A stretch of DNA of 64,000 nucleotides from Herbiconiux sp. A18JL235 (GTDB lineage: Bacteria > Actinomycetota > Actinomycetes > Actinomycetales > Microbacteriaceae): positions 4,030,001 to 4,094,000 of the forward strand of contig NZ_CP162511.1 of the NCBI RefSeq assembly GCF_040939305.1. The letters run 5' to 3'. Of the stretch, positions 26,198-35,889 are shown in pieces. A model generated the notes under the pieces. The model was not told where the DNA came from, ran no database searches, and was given only the letters and a program-made list of their open reading frames with translations. Position numbers and translations under genes: made by a program. Positions within the stretch are counted from its first letter, which is position 1. Each line of letters starts with the position of its first letter.

Positions 26198-27148
26198 TCA
26201 GTAGCCCGGGGCCGGGGGGAGGCCGAAGAACTCCTCGAGGGTGGTGATGCCGGTGGTGTGCATCTCGGTGGCGAGGGGCACACCGACCCAGCGGTAGTGC
26301 CAGGGCTCGAACTCGTACCCGGTGACGGGAGTGCCGCCGTCGGGGTAGCGCAGCACCCAGCCGAAGCGGTAGGCGTTGGCGGCGAGCCACTGGCCCGAGC
26401 CGGCGCTCGCGAAGCAGGGCCCGTCGTCGAGGGTGCAGCCGGAGTCGCGGCCGAGGATGTCCATGGCCATCCCGGTCTGGTGCTCGCTGTAGCCGGGGCG
26501 GGCGCTGGTGAGGTCGGCACCTTCCGTGCCGAGCAGGTTGACGTAGTAGTCGTACGCGGCGACCTGCGAGTCGTAGGAGCGGTAACCGCTCTGCGCCACC
26601 AGCTGCACCCCGATCTCGGCCTGCGCGGCAGCGAACATCTGCTCGAGGGCCGCCGCGGCGTCGGCGCGCAGGAGGTGCCCGTTGGGGTTCGGGATGTCGG
26701 GCGCCAGCTGCACCAGGTCGGGCGGCACGTACCCCGCACCGTCGGCGAGCGGCCGCTGCTTGTTCACCACCACCCACGGGCTCAGCGGGTCGTCGAGCGA
26801 GTTCGCCGAGCGGTCGAAGGCGGCAGGCGCGGGCGCGGCGGATGCGGGGGCAGGGTCGGGGGTGGCGGCCGGCTCAGAAGAAGAGGGCGTCGGCACCTCA
26901 CTGAAGGTGGGCGCCGGGATGGACGTGGTCGCGACCCCGGCGTCGGGCGTGGCCTGCGGGGCGCCGAACCGGATGACACCCCCGGCGACGAGCGCGCTGA
27001 CGGTCACGATGGCGCCCACGGCGACCGTCGCACCGGCCGCGAGCAACGCCTGCCGCGTGCTGCGCTTGCGCCGCGCGGCGCGCAGCTGCGCCCGCGACCC
27101 GCGGCGCCCTGCGCCCGGCGCGGACTCCCGCGCTCTCCCCGTCGACAC
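26198..27148 (-). CDS. M15-family D-alanyl-D-alanine carboxypeptidase (VanY-like)
   Basis: 316 residues. A short Arg-rich cytoplasmic start is followed by one membrane anchor (about residues 37-60), a Pro/Ala/Ser linker, and a C-terminal peptidase domain from about 140. The M15B signature is complete: SGYRSYDSQVAAYDYYV, then PGYSEHQTGMAMDI, with Zn ligands H and D, and the third ligand in EFEPWHYRWVG. It trims D-Ala from peptidoglycan stem peptides outside the membrane. Stand-alone gene, not next to van resistance genes. Confidence 0.9.
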   Translation of the reverse strand: MSTGRARESAPGAGRRGSRAQLRAARRKRSTRQALLAAGATVAVGAIVTVSALVAGGVIRFGAPQATPDAGVATTSIPAPTFSEVPTPSSSEPAATPDPAPASAAPAPAAFDRSANSLDDPLSPWVVVNKQRPLADGAGYVPPDLVQLAPDIPNPNGHLLRADAAAALEQMFAAAQAEIGVQLVAQSGYRSYDSQVAAYDYYVNLLGTEGADLTSARPGYSEHQTGMAMDILGRDSGCTLDDGPCFASAGSGQWLAANAYRFGWVLRYPDGGTPVTGYEFEPWHYRWVGVPLATEMHTTGITTLEEFFGLPPAPGY

Positions 27149-27171
27149 CGCCCCAGCCTAACCGCCGCGCC

Positions 27172-27238
27172 CGAACGGTATGAGAATCACGCTGTCAAGC
27201 CGCATACAGCCCCGGCACGCCGATTCTCATACCGTTCG
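27172..27238. repeat. Family A intergenic palindrome, copy 2
   Basis: CGAACGGTATGAGAATC (27172-27188) pairs with CGATTCTCATACCGTTCG (27221-27238), the best-preserved pair of arms of the three copies; loop of about 32 nt. Confidence 0.85.
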
Positions 27239-27314
27239 CACCCCTGAACTCCCCCGAGCACCCCTGAGCACCCCCTCACAGCACCCGATGAGCACCCGAT
27301 GAGCACCCCGAGAG

Positions 27315-27332
27315 ATGGGGACTTCTCCCCAT
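27315..27332. promoter_or_regulatory. Shared palindrome upstream of the type VII cluster, site 1
   Basis: ATGGGGA-CTTC-TCCCCAT is a perfect 7-bp inverted repeat. The same 19 bases including a trailing C occur at 49743-49761 before the WXG100 gene. It lies 163 bp before the giant FN3 gene and just upstream of a possible -35. Confidence 0.65.
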
Positions 27333-27495
27333 CCGCTCGTTTTGGCGACGATTCGGCAACCATGCTTGAATTACCCCAGTACGGGGCACGTCTGACCCGA
27401 AAGGGCGTGCCGTAGGTCGAAGTAACCGCAGGTTCCGCCGACCCCGCACAGTCTTACCTCGCCGTTGTGAACACCCCGACGAATCGGAGATCTGT

Positions 27496-30400
27496 GTGAG
27501 GCTGTTCGACGCCATCCGACGACACAAGGCCACGAGTGCCTCCGTCGCGACCGTCGCCGCGCTCTCCATCGCCATCACGACGATGGCGTTCATGTACGAA
27601 GGCGTGGAGACCGCCGACGTCGACCTCAACGACGGCGGCGTGTGGGTGACGAAGCCCACCGGTCTCCTGCTCGGCCACCTCAACCACCCCGCCCAGGTCA
27701 TCGACGGCGGCCTCCGCACCTCCTCCACCGACTTCGACGTGCTGCAGAACGGCGACACGGTCTTCCTGCTCGACTCGGCCGGTGCCACGCTCACCCCCGT
27801 GAACCCGATGACCGTGGCTCTCGAGTCGCCCGTGAACCTTCCCCCCGAGGCATCCATCACCCTCGGCGGCGACACCGTCACCCTGCTCGACCGCGAGACC
27901 GGTGCCCTCTGGGGCGTCGATTCCAGCCAGGCCGGCTCCTTCACGCCCGATCCGGAGAAGCCGATGTACGAGCTCGGCTCGGGCTCCGCGGCCGTGGCCG
28001 ACAGTTCGGGCACCATCCACGCCCTCTCCACCGGCCAGAACAAGCTGTACACGATCGAGCGCACCGACCAGGGCGTCTTCCCCGAGGAGCCCACGGCGGC
28101 AGCCGACTTCCCCGACGTCGACCAGGGCGCGCAGCTCACCCTCACCACCGTGGGCGACCAGGCAGCGGTCTTCGACGCCGCGAGCGGCACCGTCTACCTC
28201 CCGGGCGGCGGCCAGGTCGAGGTCCCCGATGCGGCGGGCGGCATCGTGCAGAGTTCCGGCCCGGCATCTGACGACCTGCTCATCTCGACCGAGACCTCCC
28301 TCATCCGGCAGCCGCTCTCGGGCGGCGAGGCGACCGTCGTGCCTGTCGCCAACAGCAAGCCGGGCGAGCCGGCCGCCCCGGTCTTCCTCAACGGATGCGC
28401 TTACGCCGCCTGGGCGGGCTCGGGCAACTACCTGCGCGACTGTGCGGGCGACGGCGACGACAAGCAGCAGGAGATCGACGGCCTCGCCGCCAACGCCGAG
28501 CTGCGCTTCCGCGTGAACCGCGACGTCGTGGTGCTGAACGACGTCTCGACCGGCGTGGTGTACCTGGTGAACCAGGACATGAAGAAGGTCGACAACTGGG
28601 ACGACATCGCCCCGCCGCCCGAGGAGAGCGACTCCGACGAGGAGGAGGACAGCACGGAGGAGGAGCTCCAGGTGCTTCTCCCCGACCGCTCCGAGGAGAA
28701 CACGCCGCCCACCGCCGTCGACGACGACTTCGGCGTGCGCGCGGGCCGCACCGTCATCCTCCCCGTGCTCGACAACGACACCGACCCCGACGGCGACGTG
28801 CTCACCGCCTCGCTGCAGGGCTCGCAGCCCTCGGCCGGTGAGGTGCAGCAGATCCTGAACGGTGCAGCGCTCCAGGTCGTCGTGGCTCCGGATGCGGAGG
28901 GCAGCTCCCGCTTCACCTACCAGGTCGAAGACGGCCGGGGCGGCACCGACACCGCCACCGTCTCGCTCACCGTGCGACCCGAGGGTCAGAACACCCCGCC
29001 GAAGCAGAACCGCGTCTCCGACGTGCTCACCGAGCTCGGCGCCACGACGAAGCACAACATCCTCCCCGACTTCATCGACCCCGACGGCGACGACCTCTAC
29101 GTGGTGAGCGCGTCGACGGGAACGAGCGACCAGGTGCAGTTCCGCCCCGACGGCGAGGTCACCTTCACCAGCATCGACCCGAACACCGGGCCCAAAGACG
29201 TCACGGTCGTGGTCTCCGACGGTCGCAGCGAGACCGAGGGCACCATCCGCTTCATCGTGCGCGACACCGGCACCCTCGCGCCCGTCACCACCCCCGACTA
29301 CGTCGTCGCCACCGAGAACGAGCGCATCACCGTCGCCCCGCTCGACAACGACCTCAGCCCGTCGGGCGCCCCGCTGCGCCTGGCGAAGGTGAACGAGACG
29401 CCCGGCCTCACCATCACCCCCGACTACACCACCGGCACCTTTGACGTGGTGGGCGCCGCACAGGGCACGTTCTACGTGCAGTACCTCGTGGCCGACGGCC
29501 CGAAGACTGCCGAGGGTCTCGTGCGCGTCACGGTCGTGCCGCCGAGCGACTCCGAGGCGCCGCCGACGGCCGTGCGCGACATCGCGATGCTGCCGACCGG
29601 CCGCAACACCCTGGTGAACGTACTGGCGAACGACTCCGACCCGAACGGCGGCATCCTCGCCGTGCAGTCGGTGCAGGTGCCGGCCGACGCCCCGATCTCG
29701 GTCGAGGTGCTCGAGCACCAGATCCTCCGCGTCACCGACCGCGGCCTCGTGACCCCCATCACCATCACGTACACGGTGTCGAACGGGGTCGCGACGGCGC
29801 AGGGCCAGGTGTTCATCGCCCCGATCGCCGCGCCCGAGCGCCTGCAGCCCCCGGTGGCCACCGACGACACCGTCACCGTGCGGGTGAACGACGTCGCCAC
29901 CATCCCGGTGCTGGCGAACGACTACCACCCCGACGGCGACACCATCCACCTCTCCGAGAGCCTCATCGAGCCGCTGGTCGCCCCGGCCGACGGGCAGATC
30001 TTCGTCTCAGAAGACGTGGTGCGCTTCCGCGCCGGCCCCGAGCCGAAGACCGTCTACGCCACCTACGAGGTCGTCGACTCGCAGGGCCAGAAGGATGCGG
30101 GGTACATCACCATCCGCATCGTCGGCGACAACGAGACCAACTCGCCGCCCCGCCCGCAAGACGTGACCGTGCGCGCCCTCCAGGGCACCAGCGTGCGCAT
30201 CCCGATCCCGCTGAACGGCATCGATCCCGACGGCGACTCAGTCGAGCTCATCGGCCAGTCCTCTGCTCCGGCGAAGGGCCGCATCACCGAGGTCGGCGAG
30301 AGCTGGCTGGTGTACGAGGCCTACCCGAGCTCGGTCGGCACCGACACCTTCACCTACGCTGTGCAAGACCGCCTCGGAGGGCTCGCGACCGCGACCATCC

Positions 30401-33400
30401 AGGTCGGCATCATTCCGGCGAGCGACTCGAACCAGCCGCCGTACGCCTTGAAGGACACCGTGCAGGCGCGCCCCGGTCGCACCCTCGCCGTCGACGTGAT
30501 GGCGAACGACTCCGATCCCGACGGCGACCCGATCGCCATCCGCGAGAACGGGCTCGAGGCCCCCGAGGGCGTCACCGCCTCGATCGAGGGCGGGCGCGTG
30601 ATGGTCACGGCCCCCCAGGAGCCGGGCGACTACACGCTGCAGTACACGATCGTCGACCGCTGGGGCGCCCCGGCCATCGGCACCCTGCTGCTCACGGTGA
30701 GCGAAGACGCCCCTCTGCAGGCGCCGATCGCCCGCGACGACACGGTGCCGGTCTCCGACGTGCTCGACCGCCCCTACGTCGACATCGACGTGCGCGAGAA
30801 CGACGACGACCCCGACGGCACCATCGACGAGCTCACGGTGTCGACCGACGACCCCACCGCATCCGTCACGGCCGCCCAGAACCTGCGTATCGAACTGCTG
30901 CCGACGACCCAGATCATCCGGTACACGGTCACCGACCAGGACGGGCTGCAGGCCTCGGCCTTCGTGTCGGTGCCCGGCCTCGACACCCTTCCCCCGGTGC
31001 TCCGACCCGGCATCGAGCCGATCGTGGTGAACGACGGCGAGACCGTCGACATCGAACTCGCCGACTACGTGCTGGTGGCCGAGGGCAAGAGCGTGCGCAT
31101 CACCGAGGCCGAGAAGGTGCGGGCGGCGAACTCGAACGGCGACAACCTGGTCGCCGACGAGGACACGCTGCGCTACACGCCGCGCCCGCGCTACGACGGC
31201 CCGGATGCGATCAGCTTCGAGGTCACCGACGGCACCGGCCCCGACGACCCGGCGGGCAAGAAGGCGACCCTCGTCATCCCGCTGCAGGTCATCTCCGACA
31301 TCAACACCCCGCCGACGTTCACCAACTCGTCGATCGACGTGGCGGCCGGCGACGGCGAGGCGACCCTCGACCTGCGCTCGCTCGCGCAGGACCCCGACGA
31401 GGGCGACCTCGAGAAGCTCACCTTCGAGCTCTCGGGCGATGCCGGCCAGGGCGTCAACGCCTCGCTCGACGGCTCGGTGCTGCGGGTGACCGCGGCGGTC
31501 GACGCGCCCCGGGGCTCCTCCCCGCTCACCGTCAACGTCTCCGACGGCGAGAACACGGTCACCGGTTCGATGACGGTGAACGTGCTCTCGACCACGAAGG
31601 CCCCGCCCTCCGCCGTCGACGACACGGTGCCGCAGGCGAACCAGGGCCAGACCGTTTCGGTGCCGGTGCTCTCGAACGACTTCAACCCGTTCCCGGAGAC
31701 CCCGCTCGAGATCGTGCAGGTCGCCGTGGAGACGGGTTCGGGCAACGCCGCGGCCGCGGGCTCCTCGGTCGACGTCACCCCCGCCGCCGACTTCGTGGGA
31801 ACCATGGTGGTGCGCTACCGCATCGCCGATGCCACCGGCGACCCGGAGCGGCAGGCCGACGGGCGCATCCGCATCACCGTGCAGGGGCGGCCCGACGCGC
31901 CGGCCACGCCGACGGTGACGAGCATCCAGGACCGCACCGTCGTGCTGTCGTGGAACCCGCCGATCAACAACGGCGCCGAGATCACCGGCTACACCGTCGC
32001 GAGCAACCAGGGCTACACGAAGCAGTGCGCGTCCACGACGTGCACCCTCGACGGCCTGACGAACGACGTGGAGTACACCTTCACCGTCACCGCGACGAAC
32101 TCCGTCGGCACCTCCGACCCGTCGCCGCAATCGGCCGTGGCCCGGCCCGACGCCCGCCCCGACCAGCCGCAGGCCCCCACGCTGGTCTTCGGCGACGAGA
32201 GCCTCCAGGTGAGCTGGGTCACCCCGCCCACCCCCGGCTCGGCCGTGCAGTCGTTCAACCTCGAGATCTCGCCCGCCCCGGCGCGCGGCGCCGCGACCCG
32301 CTACGGCGTCACCGGAAACACGCTCACCTGGGAGGGGCTCGAGAACGGCACCGCGTACCAGGTGCGGGTGCAGGCCGTGAACCGGGCACCCGAGCCGAGC
32401 GAGTTCAGCTCGTTCTCGGCCGAGGAGATCCCGGCCAGGGCTCCGGATGCTCCTGCCGCACCCTCGACCACCCGCCTCGACCCGGTCGGCAGCCGAGCGC
32501 AGATGCAGGTGAGCTGGGAACCGCCGAAGGCCAACGGCGACGCGATCAAGTCGTACACGCTGAGCGTGCTGCGCGGCGGCAGCGTCGTGCAGACCATCCC
32601 GGCCGGCACCTCGACGCAGCAGACCGTTCCGCTCGACGTGTCGACCACCGACTACACCTTCCAGGTGACCGCCACGAACAAGGCGGGTACGAGCGACCCC
32701 TCGGCGCAGTCCGCTCCGCGCCGCGCCTTCACGCCTCCCGGTCAGGTCGGCCAGCCCACCATCACGGCGGAGGGTGACGGCAGCGTCACGTTCAGCCAGC
32801 CCGCCGACGCGGCCGGCAACGGCGCCTCGGCAAGCGAGCTGGTGTACCAGTACAGCCTGAACGGCGGCGGCTGGACGAACATCCCGGGCAACGCCTCGAG
32901 CTACACGGTCGGCGGGCTCTCGAACGGCACCTCCTACACCGTGCAGGTGCGGGCCGTGACGCCCCTCGACGGTCAGAGCTACGAGGGCCCGCCGAGTGCG
33001 ACGTCGAACGCGGGGGTCCCGTTCGGGCCGCTGCAGGCGCCGAGCGTCTCGGCGACCGGCAACGCGAAGTCGGTGACCCTCTCCTGGAACGCACCTCCCG
33101 GCAACGGGCGCGCGGTCACGGGCGTCGAGGTCTACATCGACGGCAACCTCTACTCCCGCGACGGCAGCGGGTCGGCGACCGTGGGCGACGCCTACAGCGA
33201 GGCCCACAGCATCCGGGTGGTGGCCACCGACGCCGCGGGGCAGACCTCCGAGAACTCGGCATCGGCGCAGAGCGGCGACGCGCCCCCGAAGCGCGCCTAC
33301 GTCTCGGCCTGGCAGTCGTGCGACGGCGAGGGTCTCGTGAACGGCCCGCCCTGCGTGCGCATGCAGCTGAGCGTCGAGAACTTCCTCGGCCAGGGCACCG

Positions 33401-33573
33401 TCACCTGCACGTGGGACGGCACCCCGGTGCGCTCGACCACCATCACCGTCGACGGCGCCGGAAACGGCTCGCGCCAGACCCAGTGGTACACGCAGGACAC
33501 CGGGAACTACTCGCTCGAGAACCAGGCCTCGCGCATGCAGTGCGACGGCGTGCAGGTGCAGGCAAGACGATGA
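27496..33573 (+). CDS. Giant surface protein with Ig/cadherin-like and FN3 repeats
   Basis: 2025 residues from GTG 27496 (GGAGA site; the earlier in-line GTG is followed at once by a stop). One membrane anchor at about residues 18-38 with a basic N-terminus implies a type II protein facing outward. Residues about 45-370 look like a beta-propeller, then an acidic linker (EESDSDEEEDSTEEE). Residues about 400-1463 hold roughly eleven tandem modules of about 95 residues, many starting like PPTAVDD and containing NDxDPDGD, a likely calcium site. Five FN3-type domains follow (about 1464-1930, e.g. VVLSWNPPINNGAEITGYTV) and a Cys-containing tail. First gene of the PFNA-like/type VII cluster. Confidence 0.85.
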   Translation: MRLFDAIRRHKATSASVATVAALSIAITTMAFMYEGVETADVDLNDGGVWVTKPTGLLLGHLNHPAQVIDGGLRTSSTDFDVLQNGDTVFLLDSAGATLTPVNPMTVALESPVNLPPEASITLGGDTVTLLDRETGALWGVDSSQAGSFTPDPEKPMYELGSGSAAVADSSGTIHALSTGQNKLYTIERTDQGVFPEEPTAAADFPDVDQGAQLTLTTVGDQAAVFDAASGTVYLPGGGQVEVPDAAGGIVQSSGPASDDLLISTETSLIRQPLSGGEATVVPVANSKPGEPAAPVFLNGCAYAAWAGSGNYLRDCAGDGDDKQQEIDGLAANAELRFRVNRDVVVLNDVSTGVVYLVNQDMKKVDNWDDIAPPPEESDSDEEEDSTEEELQVLLPDRSEENTPPTAVDDDFGVRAGRTVILPVLDNDTDPDGDVLTASLQGSQPSAGEVQQILNGAALQVVVAPDAEGSSRFTYQVEDGRGGTDTATVSLTVRPEGQNTPPKQNRVSDVLTELGATTKHNILPDFIDPDGDDLYVVSASTGTSDQVQFRPDGEVTFTSIDPNTGPKDVTVVVSDGRSETEGTIRFIVRDTGTLAPVTTPDYVVATENERITVAPLDNDLSPSGAPLRLAKVNETPGLTITPDYTTGTFDVVGAAQGTFYVQYLVADGPKTAEGLVRVTVVPPSDSEAPPTAVRDIAMLPTGRNTLVNVLANDSDPNGGILAVQSVQVPADAPISVEVLEHQILRVTDRGLVTPITITYTVSNGVATAQGQVFIAPIAAPERLQPPVATDDTVTVRVNDVATIPVLANDYHPDGDTIHLSESLIEPLVAPADGQIFVSEDVVRFRAGPEPKTVYATYEVVDSQGQKDAGYITIRIVGDNETNSPPRPQDVTVRALQGTSVRIPIPLNGIDPDGDSVELIGQSSAPAKGRITEVGESWLVYEAYPSSVGTDTFTYAVQDRLGGLATATIQVGIIPASDSNQPPYALKDTVQARPGRTLAVDVMANDSDPDGDPIAIRENGLEAPEGVTASIEGGRVMVTAPQEPGDYTLQYTIVDRWGAPAIGTLLLTVSEDAPLQAPIARDDTVPVSDVLDRPYVDIDVRENDDDPDGTIDELTVSTDDPTASVTAAQNLRIELLPTTQIIRYTVTDQDGLQASAFVSVPGLDTLPPVLRPGIEPIVVNDGETVDIELADYVLVAEGKSVRITEAEKVRAANSNGDNLVADEDTLRYTPRPRYDGPDAISFEVTDGTGPDDPAGKKATLVIPLQVISDINTPPTFTNSSIDVAAGDGEATLDLRSLAQDPDEGDLEKLTFELSGDAGQGVNASLDGSVLRVTAAVDAPRGSSPLTVNVSDGENTVTGSMTVNVLSTTKAPPSAVDDTVPQANQGQTVSVPVLSNDFNPFPETPLEIVQVAVETGSGNAAAAGSSVDVTPAADFVGTMVVRYRIADATGDPERQADGRIRITVQGRPDAPATPTVTSIQDRTVVLSWNPPINNGAEITGYTVASNQGYTKQCASTTCTLDGLTNDVEYTFTVTATNSVGTSDPSPQSAVARPDARPDQPQAPTLVFGDESLQVSWVTPPTPGSAVQSFNLEISPAPARGAATRYGVTGNTLTWEGLENGTAYQVRVQAVNRAPEPSEFSSFSAEEIPARAPDAPAAPSTTRLDPVGSRAQMQVSWEPPKANGDAIKSYTLSVLRGGSVVQTIPAGTSTQQTVPLDVSTTDYTFQVTATNKAGTSDPSAQSAPRRAFTPPGQVGQPTITAEGDGSVTFSQPADAAGNGASASELVYQYSLNGGGWTNIPGNASSYTVGGLSNGTSYTVQVRAVTPLDGQSYEGPPSATSNAGVPFGPLQAPSVSATGNAKSVTLSWNAPPGNGRAVTGVEVYIDGNLYSRDGSGSATVGDAYSEAHSIRVVATDAAGQTSENSASAQSGDAPPKRAYVSAWQSCDGEGLVNGPPCVRMQLSVENFLGQGTVTCTWDGTPVRSTTITVDGAGNGSRQTQWYTQDTGNYSLENQASRMQCDGVQVQARR

Positions 33574-33649
33574 CCTCTCTGCCCGCCGCGCCCTCGGGCA
33601 CGGCGCCGAATCCGATCAGCTCCCCCACCCCGAAAGGACTCCCCCTCCT

Positions 33650-34620
<971 letters not shown>

Positions 34621-34624
<4 letters not shown>

Positions 34625-35889
34625 ACAGGGTTCGCGAGGCGACCGGCCGGGCATTCGGCTGGCTGAGGGGCACCGGATGGTCGGCGGTGTCGGGGTGCCT
34701 CGGCACGGCCTGGCGCCCCGTCTGGCGCGTGGCCGGGCCGGTGCTCTCGACGGTGTCGGGGTTCGGCTGGGGCGTGCTCGTCTGCACCGTCGCCGCCCTC
34801 GTCGCGGGGGCGGTGCTGGGCTGGCGTGAGCTGCTCGTGGTGGGCTTCGTGCTGCTCGCCGCCCTGCTCATCGCCGTCGGATTCGCGCTCGGCCGCTCCG
34901 CCTACGCCGTCACCCTCGACCTCGCGCTCAACCGCGTGGTGGTGGGTGAGAAGGCTGTGGGCCGCATCGCCGTGACCAATACCTCGCAGCGCTCACTGCT
35001 GCCCGCCCGCATCGAACTGCCGGTCGGCTCGTCGTTCGCCTCGTTCCACCTGCCACGACTCGCTCCGGGGGCGGAGCACGACGACCTGTTCGGCATCCCC
35101 ACTCACCGTCGCGCGGTCATCATCGTCGGCCCGGTGCGCTCCGTGCGAGGAGACCCGCTCGGGCTGCTGCGCCGCGAGATCCGCTGGACCGACCCGCGTG
35201 AGCTGTTCGTGCATCCGAAGACCATCTCGCTCGGCGGCTCCTCCTCGGGGTTCCTGCGCGACCTCGAGGGCATCGAGAGCCGGGTGCTGAGCGAGAACGA
35301 CGTGTCGTTCCACGCCCTGCGCGAGTACGTGCCGGGCGACGACCGCCGCTACATCCACTGGAAGACCTCGGCGCGCACCGGCAAGCTCATGGTGCGCCAG
35401 TTCGAGGAGACCAGGCGCTCGCACCTCGCCGTCGCGCTCTCGACCAACCGCAGCGACTACGTCGACGACGACGAGTTCGAGCTCGCGGTGTCGATCTGCG
35501 GATCGCTCGGCGTGCAGGCGCTCATCGAGGAGCGCGACCTCACCGTACTCACCCAGAAGGACACACTGCACACCGAGACCGGGCGGCGCCTTCTCGACGA
35601 CCTCTCGGGAGTTCAGCAGAGCGACCGGCGCGAGTCGATCGTGCAGCTGGCGAAGACCACCGGAACGGCCGTGCCGAACGCCTCGGTGGCCTTCCTGCTG
35701 TTCGGCGGGCAGGTCACGCCCTCGCAGCTGCAGGCGGCGAGCGTGCACATCCCGCTCGGGGTGCGCGTGATCGCCGTGGCGGCACGACCCGGCTCGGCGA
35801 TGTCGCTGCGCCAGATCGGCGACACCACACTGCTCTCGGTGGGAGAACTCACCGACTTCCCCCTCGCTCTCCGGAGGGCCAACAGCTGA
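34621..35889 (+). CDS. DUF58 membrane protein
   Basis: 422 residues from ATG 34621, overlapping the MoxR stop (ATGA). Two membrane spans at about residues 50-95 (VLVCTVAALVAGAVLGW, LLVVGFVLLAALLIAVG). Then a beta domain (NRVVVGEKAVGRIAVTNTSQ) and the DUF58 signature FHALREYVPGDDRRYIHWKT followed by LMVRQFEETRR. The C-terminal part resembles a degenerate von Willebrand A fold. Probably the membrane client or partner of the MoxR ATPase. Confidence 0.9.

Larger units (their letters stand above)
27149..27495. other. Promoter region of the FN3/type VII cluster
   Basis: 347 bp between the carboxypeptidase (minus) and the giant Ig/FN3 gene (plus). It holds a family A repeat (27172-27238), a short direct repeat of GAGCACCC/CCCGATGAGCAC words (about 27256-27309), the 18-bp palindrome at 27315-27332, and a possible promoter TTGGCG-N18-TTGAAT (27342-27371). 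A leader of about 115 nt would follow. Confidence 0.55.

Noticed and set aside
30238..33207. 989-codon minus-strand frame opposite the giant FN3 gene
   Set aside because: Shadow frame caused by high GC. It is Arg/Gly/Val/Asp-rich without any domain, while the plus strand shows clear repeated domains.
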